Positions 41,312-49,748 are shown, counted from the first letter of the stretch. The stretch is DNA of 64,000 nucleotides from Azospirillum canadense (GCF_025961225.1 NZ_JAOQNG010000004.1:403001-467000), one strand, 5' to 3'. Made by a program: numbers and translations. Notes: generated from the letters alone by a model not told the origin.

Positions 41312-41995
41312 TTAGCGGGTGCGCGCAGCCTCCGCGATCACCGCCGCGACCGCTTCCGGCCGGGAGGAGTGGGGGACGTGGCTCGCCTCGACCTCGGTGG
41401 TCCGGGCGCCGATGCGCTGGGCGGTGGCGCGCTGGAAGGCGGCGGGCAGCATGCGATCCTCGCTGGCGACCACGTACCAGGAGGGCTTGTGCTCCCAGGC
41501 GGCGGCGGTCACGCGGGTGCGGAAGCAGGCGGCGGCGGTCGGCCCCTGGGTCGCGGCCAGCAGCGCGATCTCCGCCGGGGAGAGGTCCTGCGCGAAGGTC
41601 TTCGCCAGGTTGTCCGGCGTCAGGAACAGGTAGCCCGCGCGGTCCACCGACACGCTGGACAGGCCGGGGGATGGCGGGAAGGGCTTCAGCGTGTCGTTCG
41701 GCGACTGCCCGACGCCGGGGGCGAAGGCGGCCACATAGACCAGCGCCTTCACCCGGTCCTGGTTGCCGACTTGGGTGATGACGGCGCCGCCCCAGCTGTG
41801 CCCGGCCAGCACCACGGGACCCTTCGCCCGGTCGATGGCGCGCTGGACATAAGCCGCGTCCTCATCGAGCGAGGCCAGCGGGTTCTGCACCGCGGCCACA
41901 TCCAGCCCCTCCGCCTGGAGAAGGGGTATGACCCGGCTCCAGCTGGAACCGTCCGCGAAGGCGCCGTGGACGAGGATGACGGTGGCCGAATCCAT
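41312..41995 (-). CDS. Alpha/beta hydrolase (esterase-like)
   Basis: 227 aa. VHGAFADGSSWSRV (9-22) forms the oxyanion loop. Nucleophile Ser67 is in LAGHSWGGAV and the catalytic His is in EASHVPHSSRPEAV near 205. The pattern matches the small AB-hydrolase/salicylate-esterase-like group. It has no signal peptide. A 94-base gap separates it from the SDR gene on the same strand. Substrate cannot be inferred. Confidence 0.85.
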   Translation of the reverse strand: MDSATVILVHGAFADGSSWSRVIPLLQAEGLDVAAVQNPLASLDEDAAYVQRAIDRAKGPVVLAGHSWGGAVITQVGNQDRVKALVYVAAFAPGVGQSPNDTLKPFPPSPGLSSVSVDRAGYLFLTPDNLAKTFAQDLSPAEIALLAATQGPTAAACFRTRVTAAAWEHKPSWYVVASEDRMLPAAFQRATAQRIGARTTEVEASHVPHSSRPEAVAAVIAEAARTR

Positions 41996-42266
41996 GGAAT
42001 GCTCCCGGTGGGCGTGGCTTTTCCCATGGAAAGATCATGGCGCGGCGGCGGCTGTCCAGCCCGGGGGGCGGAATTTCCTCTGTGCGGAAAGCGCGCTCCC
42101 CAAGGGGCGGGCCGTCATGGCGGGGCATGCGTAATGTTGCGCGAAATGACTGTTGAGAACAAGATCATTCTGGGATACGGTATACCACAGATGGCCGACG
42201 GGACCGCGCTCCGCCGGCCGCCGCCCCGGCCCTTCCGCAAGCGCGCCAGAACGATCGAGGTGAGCC

Positions 42267-42605
42267 ATGGCCCAGAGACAACCCGCGACGCTCCACAATG
42301 AGCCCGCTTCCGGTGTTGTGGAAACCGCCCGCATCGTTCCTTTCCGCCGGACGAACCACCGCCACCAGGCCTTCGTGCTCGCCGCGACGACCAGGGGTTG
42401 GGCGCCACGGATGGACCTGTTGACCATCACCCACGACCGGCTGCCGCCAGCGGAGGAGGGCAGCGGGGCGCGCGGGCTGGACATCATCCGCATCTCCGGC
42501 CCCTACGCCGACGTGTTGGCCTACATCGCCGACTCGCCCGATTGCGTCGTCCACTTCGAATCGCTGAACGGCGCCGTGGCGACCGCCGAGTTGACCGTGT
42601 CCTAA
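42267..42605 (+). CDS. Protein of unknown function, 112 aa
   Basis: I do not recognise a family. The ATG follows GAGGTGAGCC. The chain is soluble, with a basic stretch FRRTNHRHQ near 26-34, then a compact alpha/beta-looking part (MDLLTITHDRLPP, LDIIRISGPYADVLAYIADSP, VVHFESLNGAVATAELTVS). Codon use matches the neighbours. The next gene starts 32 bases later, so the two are probably a pair. Confidence 0.65.
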   Translation: MAQRQPATLHNEPASGVVETARIVPFRRTNHRHQAFVLAATTRGWAPRMDLLTITHDRLPPAEEGSGARGLDIIRISGPYADVLAYIADSPDCVVHFESLNGAVATAELTVS

Positions 42606-42637
42606 CCTTTAAAGCACGCTTTCGGGAGGGTGATCGG

Positions 42638-43123
42638 ATGGCCCAGGTTGTGACGATGATGGCGGAGCGGATGACGGCGGAACGGTCCAGGGACGTCGCC
42701 GGCCGGCCCTTCTCCGGGGCGGCGCTCGCCTCGGCGATCATCGCCAGCGCCCAGTCGCAGCCGCTGCCGGAACCCGCCCTGCACCTTCCCGCCGACGTCC
42801 AGCCCTGCGACGTCGCCGCCCTGGAACGCGAATTCGCCGCGGCCGTCCAGCGGCTGTCTGAATGGATGGCGCAGCAGGACCGCGCGCTGGCCGCCGCACC
42901 GCTCGGCAGCCCCTTGAAGATCAGCGTGGGCGTGGTCCGCGCCGCCGCGGCGACGCTGGACGGCGTGATCCGGGCCTGCCGCGAACTGCGCGCCGCCGGT
43001 TCTGCGGCGATCCTGATCGATTTCGGTCCGGTGCGCGATCTGGTCAACGACCGGCCCGGGCTGCTCGCCCAGACGGTATCGGCCATCGCCGCGCAGCACC
43101 AGACCTTGCGCGCCATCGCCTGA
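42638..43123 (+). CDS. Protein of unknown function, 161 aa
   Basis: No family recognised. The start is supported by GGGAGGG eight bases upstream. The chain is mostly helical in appearance: AALEREFAAAVQRLSEWMAQ looks like a coiled coil, and a central AAAATLDGVIRACRELRAAG helix precedes the strand AAILIDFGPV. Predicted cytoplasmic; no signal peptide or membrane segment. Likely cotranscribed with the 112-aa gene. Confidence 0.65.
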   Translation: MAQVVTMMAERMTAERSRDVAGRPFSGAALASAIIASAQSQPLPEPALHLPADVQPCDVAALEREFAAAVQRLSEWMAQQDRALAAAPLGSPLKISVGVVRAAAATLDGVIRACRELRAAGSAAILIDFGPVRDLVNDRPGLLAQTVSAIAAQHQTLRAIA

Positions 43124-43148
43124 GGGCAGTCGCTCCAATCTAGCAGAC

Positions 43149-43171
43149 TTTCGGATCGAAACGATCTGAAA
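43149..43171. promoter_or_regulatory. Inverted repeat upstream of the first quinone oxidoreductase gene
   Basis: Arms TTTCGGATCG and CGATCTGAAA are complementary except for one position and are separated by AAA. It lies 63 bases before the start at 43234, a reasonable repressor site. The binding protein is unknown; the TetR and LysR proteins further right are candidates only. Confidence 0.45.
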
Positions 43172-43233
43172 TATGCGTTTCTCTAATTCGTGCGACGCGC
43201 GCACCCTGCCTCCATCACCACGATCCCTGATGG

Positions 43234-44226
43234 ATGGTCATGATGCGCGCTCTGCTGCTGAAGGCCCACGGCGGGCCTGAGAATTTCGAACTGGCCGAGG
43301 TTCCGCGCCCGGAGCTGCGGCCCGGGACGGTGCTGGTCCGCCTCGTCGCGACCTCCCTGAACCGCATCGACGGGCGCATCCGTGAAGGCCTGCCGATCGG
43401 TGCCCCGCTGCCCGCCATCCTGGGCGCCGACGTCGCCGGCACCGTGGAGGCCGTGGGCACCGGCGTGACCGGCTTCGCGCCCGGCGACGACGTCTTCGGC
43501 TGCGCCGGCGGCGTGAAGGGGCAGGGCGGCACGCTGGCCGAGTTCATCGTGGCCGACGCCCGCCTGCTGGCGCACAAGCCCAAATCCCTGTCCTTCGAGG
43601 AGGCTGCGGCCCTGCCGCTGGTCGGCATCACCGCTTGGGAGGCGCTGGAGCGCACGGCCGTGACGGCCGGTGACCATGCGCTGGTGCACGCCGGGGTCGG
43701 CGGCGTCGGCCATGTCGCGGTGCAGGTCGCCAAGAGCCTGGGCGCCCGCGTCGCCGCCACCGTCGCCTCGGCCGAGGATGCCGAATTCGCCCGCAAGCTC
43801 GGCGCCGACGAGACCATCCTGTACCAGGAGGAGGAGGTCGCCGCCTACGTGCAGCGGCTGACTGGTGGGCGCGGCTTTGACGCCGTGATCGACACGGTGG
43901 GCGGCGCCAACCTCGACCGCTCCTTCGCCGCGGCGGCGCTGAACGGCCGGATCGCGGCCACGGCGGCGCGCAGCACCCATGACCTCTCCCCGCTGCATTC
44001 CAAGGGCCTGTCGCTGCACGTCGTGTTCATGCTGATCCCGATGCTGCACGACATCGGCCGCGACCGCCACGGCCGCATCATGCAGGCGCTGGCCGGGCTG
44101 GCCGACGCCGGGAAGCTGCGTCCCCTCATCGACGAGCGCCGCTTCGACCTGGCGACGGCCGCCGACGGCTACCGCCACCTGGAGAGCGGCAAGGCGCGGG
44201 GCAAGGTCGTCGTCCGCATCGCCTGA
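43234..44226 (+). CDS. Quinone oxidoreductase-like MDR family protein (zinc-free)
   Basis: 330 aa. NADPH:quinone-reductase type medium-chain reductase. LGADVAGTVEAVGTGVTGF is the substrate-domain block, and HAGVGGVGHVAVQVAKSLGA the dinucleotide fold. The Cys/His ligands of the structural and catalytic zinc sites are absent, typical for this group. YRHLESGKARGKVVVRI closes the protein. The start could be either of two nearby ATGs (43234 or 43243). First of a set with a DMT exporter and a second oxidoreductase. Confidence 0.88.
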   Translation: MVMMRALLLKAHGGPENFELAEVPRPELRPGTVLVRLVATSLNRIDGRIREGLPIGAPLPAILGADVAGTVEAVGTGVTGFAPGDDVFGCAGGVKGQGGTLAEFIVADARLLAHKPKSLSFEEAAALPLVGITAWEALERTAVTAGDHALVHAGVGGVGHVAVQVAKSLGARVAATVASAEDAEFARKLGADETILYQEEEVAAYVQRLTGGRGFDAVIDTVGGANLDRSFAAAALNGRIAATAARSTHDLSPLHSKGLSLHVVFMLIPMLHDIGRDRHGRIMQALAGLADAGKLRPLIDERRFDLATAADGYRHLESGKARGKVVVRIA

Positions 44227-44269
44227 CGACGACGCCCTTTCCCATTTTCCCGAACGCCGAGTTCCGATC

Positions 44270-45244
44270 ATGAGCCTGTCCGCATCCGGAGCCATCTCCT
44301 GCGCTGCTATCCGCCCGGCCGTCTCCAGCGTCGGTATGGACGTACGGACGGTCGCCACGCTCGCCGTGGCAATCGTCCTCTGGGGGGCGAACTGGCCGGT
44401 CATGAAAGTTGGGCTCGGCCATGTGTCGCCGCTCTGGTTCTCGGCCCTGCGCTTCGCCAGCGGGGCGCTGAGCCTGCTGGTGATCCAGGCGGCGCGCCGT
44501 GAGCTGCGCCTGCCGCAACGCCAGGACCTGCCTTTCGTGGCTTCCATCGGCTTGCTGCAGATGATGCTGTTCACGGCACTCGGCGCCTACGCCATGACGC
44601 GGCTCCCGGCCGGGCGCTCCGCCATCCTCAGCTACACCACGCCGCTGTGGGTGGCGCCAGCCTCGGTCCTGTTCTTCGGGGAGAGGCTGTCGGCCACCCG
44701 CGCCGGCGGGATCGCCTTGGCGGTGCTGGGCGTCGCCATCCTGGTCAACCCGCTGTCCATCGACTGGAGCGATGGCGGTGTGGTCGGCGCCAACGCCATG
44801 CTGCTGGCCGCGTCCCTGTGCTGGGCCCTGTGCATCCTGCACCTGCGCTACGCCCGCAGCGCGTCGTCCGCCTTTCATCTGGCACCCTGGCAGATGCTGC
44901 TGGCCGCCGCGGTTTTGGCGGTCCTGGCGCTGGCCGTGGAAGGACCCTTCGACGGGGACGGCACGATGGCCTTCTGGGCGTCGGTCGGCTTCGTCGGCCC
45001 GGTGGCGACGGCCTTCTGCTTCGCTGCCGTGAATTCCGCCAGCGCCCGCCTGCCCGCCACCGCCATGTCCACCATCATGCTGGGCGTGCCGGTGACCGGG
45101 GTCGCCATCTCCGTCGCCGCCTTGGGCGAGCCGTTGACCATGGCGCTGGGCCTGGGATCCCTGGCCATCGTCCTGGGCATCGCCATCAACGCCATCCCCC
45201 GCCATTCCCTGGGCGGTTCACGGGGCCGTTCCCCCGGCCGCTGA
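44270..45244 (+). CDS. DMT-superfamily transporter (EamA domains)
   Basis: 324 aa, about ten hydrophobic helices in two EamA repeats. LWGANWPVMKVGLGHVSPLW opens the first repeat, FVGPVATAFCFAAVNSASAR opens a helix in the second. It is probably an exporter of amino acids or small metabolites in the inner membrane. The first 22 residues are not hydrophobic and a start at Met23 (MDVRTVATLAV) is equally possible. Lies 43 bases after the oxidoreductase gene. Confidence 0.88.
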   Translation: MSLSASGAISCAAIRPAVSSVGMDVRTVATLAVAIVLWGANWPVMKVGLGHVSPLWFSALRFASGALSLLVIQAARRELRLPQRQDLPFVASIGLLQMMLFTALGAYAMTRLPAGRSAILSYTTPLWVAPASVLFFGERLSATRAGGIALAVLGVAILVNPLSIDWSDGGVVGANAMLLAASLCWALCILHLRYARSASSAFHLAPWQMLLAAAVLAVLALAVEGPFDGDGTMAFWASVGFVGPVATAFCFAAVNSASARLPATAMSTIMLGVPVTGVAISVAALGEPLTMALGLGSLAIVLGIAINAIPRHSLGGSRGRSPGR

Positions 45245-45292
45245 TCAATCCATCTTTGAACGTCACCCTTGTCGCCAAGAAGGACTGACACC

Positions 45293-46306
45293 ATGAAAGC
45301 CATCGGTTTCCATTGTCCCGGCCCCATCGACGCTGCGGACTCCCTGGTCGAGCTGGACCTGCCCACACCGGAGCTGCGCCCCCACGACCTGCTGGTGAAG
45401 GTGGAGGCAGTCTCCGTCAACCCCGTCGACGTGAAGGTGCGCGCCAGCGCCACCCCGCCGGAGGGCAGCGCCCGCGTCCTCGGCTTCGACGCCGCCGGCG
45501 TGGTGGAGGCGGTCGGCCCGGCGGTCACCCGCTTCAAGAAGGGCGACGCGGTCTTCTACGCCGGCGCCATCGACCGGCCGGGCACCAACGCCCAGTTCCA
45601 CGCCGTGGACGAGCGCATCGTCGGCCCGAAGCCGCAGAGCCTATCCTTCGCCGATGCCGCGGCGCTGCCGCTGACCTCCCTGACCGCGTGGGAGCTGCTG
45701 TTCGACCGGCTGCGCGTGCCCTACGGTCAGAAGAGCGGCGACGACGCGATCCTGATCATCAACGGGGCTGGCGGCGTCGGCTCCATCCTCACGCAGATCG
45801 CCCGCAAGCTGACCGGCCTGACGGTGATCGCCACGGCGTCGCGGCCGGAGACGATCGAGTGGTCGCGGCGCATGGGCGCCCACCACGTCATCGACCACCG
45901 CAAGCCGCTGAACGAGGGCCTGAAGGCGATCGGCATCCCGCAGGTGCGCTACGTCGCCGGCCTGACCGCGACCGACCAGCACCAGGCGGCCATCGTGGAG
46001 TCGCTGGCCCCGCAGGGCGCGCTCGCCATGATCGACGACCCGGCGACGTTCGACGTGGTGCCCTTCAAGCGCAAGAGCCTGGCCGTCCATTGGGAGCTGA
46101 TGTTCACCCGCTCCCTCTTCGGCACCCCGGACATCGCGGAGCAGAACCGCATCCTGTCCGAGGTGTCGGCCCTGGTCGACAGCGGCGTGCTGACCAGCAC
46201 GGTGGCCGACAACTACGGCCCAATCACCGCGGAAAACCTGCGCCGCGCCCACGCGATGGTGGAGAGCGGCCGCAGCATCGGCAAGGTCGTGCTCTCGGGC
46301 TTCTGA
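45293..46306 (+). CDS. Zinc-type alcohol dehydrogenase-like / quinone oxidoreductase family protein
   Basis: 337 aa. GFDAAGVVEAVGPAVTRFKK and INGAGGVGSILTQIARKLTG identify the MDR fold; no zinc ligands. AGLTATDQHQAAIVESLAPQ and LAVHWELMFTRSLF match the ZADH_like group known from YahK/YogA-type proteins. It differs strongly from the first oxidoreductase (about one third similar by eye), so it is not a tandem duplicate. The LysR gene follows in the same direction. Substrate unknown; electrophilic enals or quinones are possible. Confidence 0.87.
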   Translation: MKAIGFHCPGPIDAADSLVELDLPTPELRPHDLLVKVEAVSVNPVDVKVRASATPPEGSARVLGFDAAGVVEAVGPAVTRFKKGDAVFYAGAIDRPGTNAQFHAVDERIVGPKPQSLSFADAAALPLTSLTAWELLFDRLRVPYGQKSGDDAILIINGAGGVGSILTQIARKLTGLTVIATASRPETIEWSRRMGAHHVIDHRKPLNEGLKAIGIPQVRYVAGLTATDQHQAAIVESLAPQGALAMIDDPATFDVVPFKRKSLAVHWELMFTRSLFGTPDIAEQNRILSEVSALVDSGVLTSTVADNYGPITAENLRRAHAMVESGRSIGKVVLSGF

Positions 46307-46378
46307 AGCCACACGTCCTTGTCGGCCAGCAGGAAAACGCATAAGTTCTTGGTATTCCATCAGAAAGGCGACTGAGTT

Positions 46379-47260
46379 ATGCGCGTTCCCGACCTGGAAA
46401 TCGACTTGCTGCGGGCCTTCGTCGCGGTGGCGGAGACCGGGAGCTTCACGGCGGCGGCCGAGGTGGTCGGGCGGTCGCAGTCGGCGGTCAGCCAGAAGGT
46501 CCTGCGGTTGGAGGAAATCCTCCAGCGGCGGGTCTTCGACCGCACCAGCCGCTCGCTCAGCCTGACACGCGATGGGGAACGGCTTCTGGTCGCCGCGCGC
46601 CAGATGCTGGAGTTCAACGACGCGGTCGTCCGCGACCTGCGGGAAACCCCAGCGGGTGGCATCCTGCGCCTTGGCATCTCCGAAGACTTCATCCCGAAGG
46701 AACTGCCGAAGCTGCTGTCGCGCTTCAGCCGCCTGTACCCCCGCACGCAGATCGACCTGATGACCGGCCTCAGCTGCGCCCTGCTGGAGGCCTACGACAA
46801 CGGCCGGCTCGACGCGGTGATCGCCAAGAAGGACGGCACCGCCCAGCGTGGCCGGGTGATCTGGCGGGAGCCGCTGGTCTGGATGGCCTCGGCCGACTAC
46901 CAGCTCGACTTCACGAAGCCGGCGCGGCTGGTCATGCTGCCGTCGCCCTGCACTTATCGGGATTTGATGGTGTCCACCCTGGACTCCGTCCGCCGGGAGT
47001 GGGAAGTCGCCTGCACGGCGAGCAGCCTGATGGGCATCCAGGCCGCGGTCGCGGGCGGGCTGGGCGTCACGGTGCTGGGCCGGTCCTTCGTGCAGGACGG
47101 CATGCAGATCCTGAGCGCGCCACAGCACTGGCCGGCCCTGCCGATGACCGAGATCACTGTGGTCGGGGAGGAGGGGAACGCATCCGACCTCGTCCGTCCC
47201 TTGGTCACCTTCCTGGCCGAGAGCCTGTCCCGCAGCAACAGCCTGTCCCTGGTGGCGTAG
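46379..47260 (+). CDS. LysR family transcriptional regulator
   Basis: 293 aa. Helix-turn-helix at about 8-66 (FVAVAETGSFTAAAEVVGRS then QSAVSQKVLRLEEILQRRVF). The effector domain starts ILRLGISEDFIPKELP. Two cysteines (CALLEAYDNG near 136 and CTASS near 212) lie in positions that can be redox-sensitive in some LysR members. It is downstream of the oxidoreductase set and probably regulates it. The C-terminal tail SRSNSLSLVA is unusual in length. Confidence 0.9.
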   Translation: MRVPDLEIDLLRAFVAVAETGSFTAAAEVVGRSQSAVSQKVLRLEEILQRRVFDRTSRSLSLTRDGERLLVAARQMLEFNDAVVRDLRETPAGGILRLGISEDFIPKELPKLLSRFSRLYPRTQIDLMTGLSCALLEAYDNGRLDAVIAKKDGTAQRGRVIWREPLVWMASADYQLDFTKPARLVMLPSPCTYRDLMVSTLDSVRREWEVACTASSLMGIQAAVAGGLGVTVLGRSFVQDGMQILSAPQHWPALPMTEITVVGEEGNASDLVRPLVTFLAESLSRSNSLSLVA

Positions 47261-47280
47261 CGGCGGCATGCGCCTGATGC

Positions 47281-47341
47281 ATTGCGCGCATTCGAATTGC
47301 GCACGATTAAATTAATTGCGCGCAATTCAATTGTGTGCAAT
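47281..47341. promoter_or_regulatory. Array of four 12-base ATTGCGCGCAAT-type boxes upstream of ohr
   Basis: Related boxes start at 47281 (ATTGCGCGCATT), 47296 (ATTGCGCACGAT), 47315 (ATTGCGCGCAAT, perfect palindrome within AATTGCGCGCAATT) and 47330 (ATTGTGTGCAAT). The steps are 15, 19 and 15 bases, so they fall into two pairs. They end 45 bases before the ohr start. This is the likely OhrR operator region. Confidence 0.7.
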
Positions 47342-47385
47342 AGTCTCTTCAGCGCACAAGACCTCTCAAGACAGGAGCGACGATC

Positions 47386-47805
47386 ATGAAGGTTCTCTAC
47401 ACGACCAAGGCCACGGCGACCGGTGGGCGTGACGGCAAGGCTGAGAGCGACGACGGCCTGCTGTCGGTGAACCTCGCCGCGCCGAAGGAACTCGGCGGCC
47501 AGGGCGGCGCCACCAACCCCGAGCAGCTGTTCGCCGCCGGCTATTCCGCCTGCTTCATCGGCGCCATCAAGTTCGTCGGCAACCGCGACAAAATCGCCGT
47601 GCCGAAGGACGTCTCCGTCACCGCCAAGGTCGCCATCGGCGCCCGCGACGACGGCGAGGGCTTCGGCCTGTCGGTCGACTTCACCGTCTCGCTGCCGGGC
47701 CTCGACAAGGCCGTCGCCGAGGACCTCGTCGCCCGCGCGCACAAGGTCTGCCCGTACAGCCACGCCACCAAGGGCAACATTCCGGTGACCACCACCATCG
47801 CCTGA
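47386..47805 (+). CDS. ohr: Organic hydroperoxide resistance protein Ohr (paralogue 2)
   Basis: 139 aa. Redox cysteines are Cys56 (AAGYSACFIGAI) and Cys122 (HKVCPYSHATKG). The substrate-pocket residues are in TGGRDGK and TNPEQLF. It is shorter in the loop after LGGQGGATN than paralogue 1 and shares most core residues with it. ACAGGAG precedes the ATG. The next gene is an ohrR in the same direction, the classical ohr-ohrR arrangement. Confidence 0.96.
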   Translation: MKVLYTTKATATGGRDGKAESDDGLLSVNLAAPKELGGQGGATNPEQLFAAGYSACFIGAIKFVGNRDKIAVPKDVSVTAKVAIGARDDGEGFGLSVDFTVSLPGLDKAVAEDLVARAHKVCPYSHATKGNIPVTTTIA

Positions 47806-47838
47806 GGCCGCGCCGGCTGTCGTTGATCCGAGCGTTGG

Positions 47839-47902
47839 GTCACCGGAGTGTTGCGCACGCCCATCCTTGGCAGTAAGGACGGGCATGCGACGCTCCGGTG
47901 AC
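47839..47902 (+). promoter_or_regulatory. Long stem-loop between ohr and ohrR
   Basis: GTCACCGGAG (47839-47848) pairs with CTCCGGTGAC (47893-47902), with further pairing of GCCC/GGGC and CCTT/AAGG inside. A GCTTTT follows the outer arm. It could be an intrinsic terminator reducing read-through into ohrR, or an mRNA stability element that sets the ratio of enzyme to repressor. Confidence 0.6.
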
Positions 47903-47922
47903 GCTTTTCGTGGGAGCCCACC

Positions 47923-48378
47923 ATGCCAGCCGACAAGTCCGACCCGCTTCTGCTCTCCAACCAGGTCTGCTTCGCGCTCTATTCGGCGAATCTGGCCATG
48001 GCGCGCGTCTACCGCCCGCTGCTGGAGGAGCTTGGCCTGACCTACCCGCAGTACGTCATGATGCTGCTGCTGTGGGAGGAGGACGATCAGGCCATGAAGG
48101 ATCTGGGCGAGCGGCTGGGGCTGGACAGCGGCACGCTCACGCCCTTGCTGAAGCGGCTGGAGGGGCAGGGGCTGGTCACCCGCGCCCGCGATCCTCAGGA
48201 CGAGCGGCTGGTGCGCATCCGCCTGACCCCGGCGGGGGCGGCGCTGCGGGCCAGGGCGGAATGCCTGCCGACCCGCATCCTGGAGGCGGCCAACCGCTCC
48301 GCCGAGACCTTGGGGACGCTGCGCGACAGCATCGTTGCGTTGCGCGACGACCTGAACAAGGCGGCCGACAGGGGTTAA
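47923..48378 (+). CDS. ohrR: OhrR-type MarR family regulator (two-Cys form)
   Basis: 151 aa. The reactive Cys16 is in NQVCFALYSANLAMARVY with the conserved tyrosines, and the winged helix has LGLDSGTLTPLLKRLEGQ. A second cysteine, Cys114, is present (RARAECLPTRIL), at the place of the resolving cysteine of Xanthomonas-type OhrR, so an intersubunit disulfide is possible. It shortens the N-terminus by about 15 residues relative to the ohrR at 21 kb. Its stop overlaps the convergent MFS transporter gene by four bases. Confidence 0.92.
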   Translation: MPADKSDPLLLSNQVCFALYSANLAMARVYRPLLEELGLTYPQYVMMLLLWEEDDQAMKDLGERLGLDSGTLTPLLKRLEGQGLVTRARDPQDERLVRIRLTPAGAALRARAECLPTRILEAANRSAETLGTLRDSIVALRDDLNKAADRG

Positions 48379-49691
48379 GCCTTTGCCGGGGCGGGAACGG
48401 CGGCCGGAACGCCGTCCTTCTCCTTCTCGCGCCGGTTGATGAACAGCACGATCAGCGCGGCGACGAGGCAGAAGGCGCCGGCCGCGAAGAAGGCCGGCAG
48501 GTAGCTGGCGAGCTGCGTCCGCGTCACGCCGGCGCCGAAGGCCGCGGAGGCGGCGCCCAGCTGGTGGCCGGTGAAAATCCAGCCGAAGACGAGGTTCGAC
48601 CGCTCCCGCCCGAAACGCTCCGCCGACAGCCGCACGGTGGGCGGAACCGTGGCGACCCAATCCAGCCCGTAGAACACCGCGAACAGCGACAGGCCGTAGA
48701 GGGTGAAGTCGGAGAAGGGCAGCGCCATCAGCGCCAGCCCGCGCAGCCCGTAATACCAGAACAGGAGCCAGCGGTTGTCGTAGCGGTCGGAAAGCCAGCC
48801 CGACCCGATGGTCCCGACGAAGTCGAACAGGCCCATCATCGCCAGCACGCCAGCCGCCGCCACCGCGGCCATGCCGTAGTCGCCGCACAGCGTGACGAAA
48901 TGGGTCTGGATCAGCCCGTTGGTGCTGAGCCCGCAGATGAAGAAGGTGGCGAACAGGATCCAGAAGGTGCGGGAGCGCGAAGCCTCCGCCAGGGCGAAGA
49001 GCGGGGCGGTCGCCAGCGCGGCCAGCCCGGGGGTCGTCCGCGGTGCCGGAACGATGGCGGTCTCGCCGTAGGGGGCGAGGTCGACGTCCCCCGGGCGGTC
49101 GCGCATCAGCGCGAGCACGGCGACGGCGGTGACGGCCAGCAGGGCCACGATGACCACAATGCCGCTGCGCCAGCCGATGCGGTCGGACAGGTCGGCCAGC
49201 AAGGGCATGAAGATCAGCTGCCCGGTCGCGGAGCTGGCCGTCAGCAGGCCGACGACGAGGCCCCGGCGCCTGGTGAACCAGCGCGTCGCCACCGTGGCGC
49301 CGAGGACAAGCGCGGTCAGCCCGGTGCCCACCCCGACGACCAGCCCCCACAGGACGAAGAGGTGCCAAAGCTCCCGCATCACCAGGGAGCCGAGCAGGCC
49401 CGCGGTGATCATCAGCAGGGCGATGACAGTCACCGTGCGGACGCCGAAGCGGTTCATGAAGGCCGCCGCGAAGGGCCCCATCAGTCCGAACAGGACGAGC
49501 CGGATCGCCAGCGCCGTGGAGATGTCGGCCGTGCTCCAGCCAAATTCCTTTTCCAAGGGCACGATCAGCACGCCGGGCGCGCCCATCGCCCCCGCGGTGA
49601 CCAGCATGGTGAGGAAGGTCGACGCCGCGACCACCCAGCCGTAATGGATGTCGCGGCGGGCGAGCAGCGCCGCCAGACGTGCCGAAATCAT
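48375..49691 (-). CDS. MFS transporter
   Basis: 438 aa, twelve hydrophobic segments. IHYGWVVAASTFLTMLVTAG starts TM1; the cytoplasmic loop between TM2 and TM3 has FMNRFGVRTVTV. The second half opens with FWILFATFFICGLSTNGLIQ, and SDRYDNRWLLFWYYGLRGLA supplies the repeated basic loop. The pattern resembles the oxalate/formate antiporter-like and monocarboxylate group. The start was set at MISARLAALLARRDI; the upstream open frame covers palindromic repeats. It is convergent with ohrR. Substrate not identified. Confidence 0.9.
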   Translation of the reverse strand: MISARLAALLARRDIHYGWVVAASTFLTMLVTAGAMGAPGVLIVPLEKEFGWSTADISTALAIRLVLFGLMGPFAAAFMNRFGVRTVTVIALLMITAGLLGSLVMRELWHLFVLWGLVVGVGTGLTALVLGATVATRWFTRRRGLVVGLLTASSATGQLIFMPLLADLSDRIGWRSGIVVIVALLAVTAVAVLALMRDRPGDVDLAPYGETAIVPAPRTTPGLAALATAPLFALAEASRSRTFWILFATFFICGLSTNGLIQTHFVTLCGDYGMAAVAAAGVLAMMGLFDFVGTIGSGWLSDRYDNRWLLFWYYGLRGLALMALPFSDFTLYGLSLFAVFYGLDWVATVPPTVRLSAERFGRERSNLVFGWIFTGHQLGAASAAFGAGVTRTQLASYLPAFFAAGAFCLVAALIVLFINRREKEKDGVPAAVPAPAKA

Positions 49692-49707
49692 GCTCTTGCC
49701 TTCTGTT

Positions 49708-49729
49708 AAAGCGGATTGCGATCCGCTTT
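49708..49729. repeat. Hairpin repeat, copy A
   Basis: AAAGCGGAT and ATCCGCTTT enclose a TGCG loop. It is the first of three palindromes between the MFS and thiolase genes. Confidence 0.7.
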
Positions 49730-49748
49730 GGACCGCGACGGCGGGCCC

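Noticed and set aside
42153..42181. Sigma-70 promoter upstream of the 112-aa gene
   Set aside because: TTGAGA with a 17-base spacer leads to TACGGT, only three matches in the -10 box.
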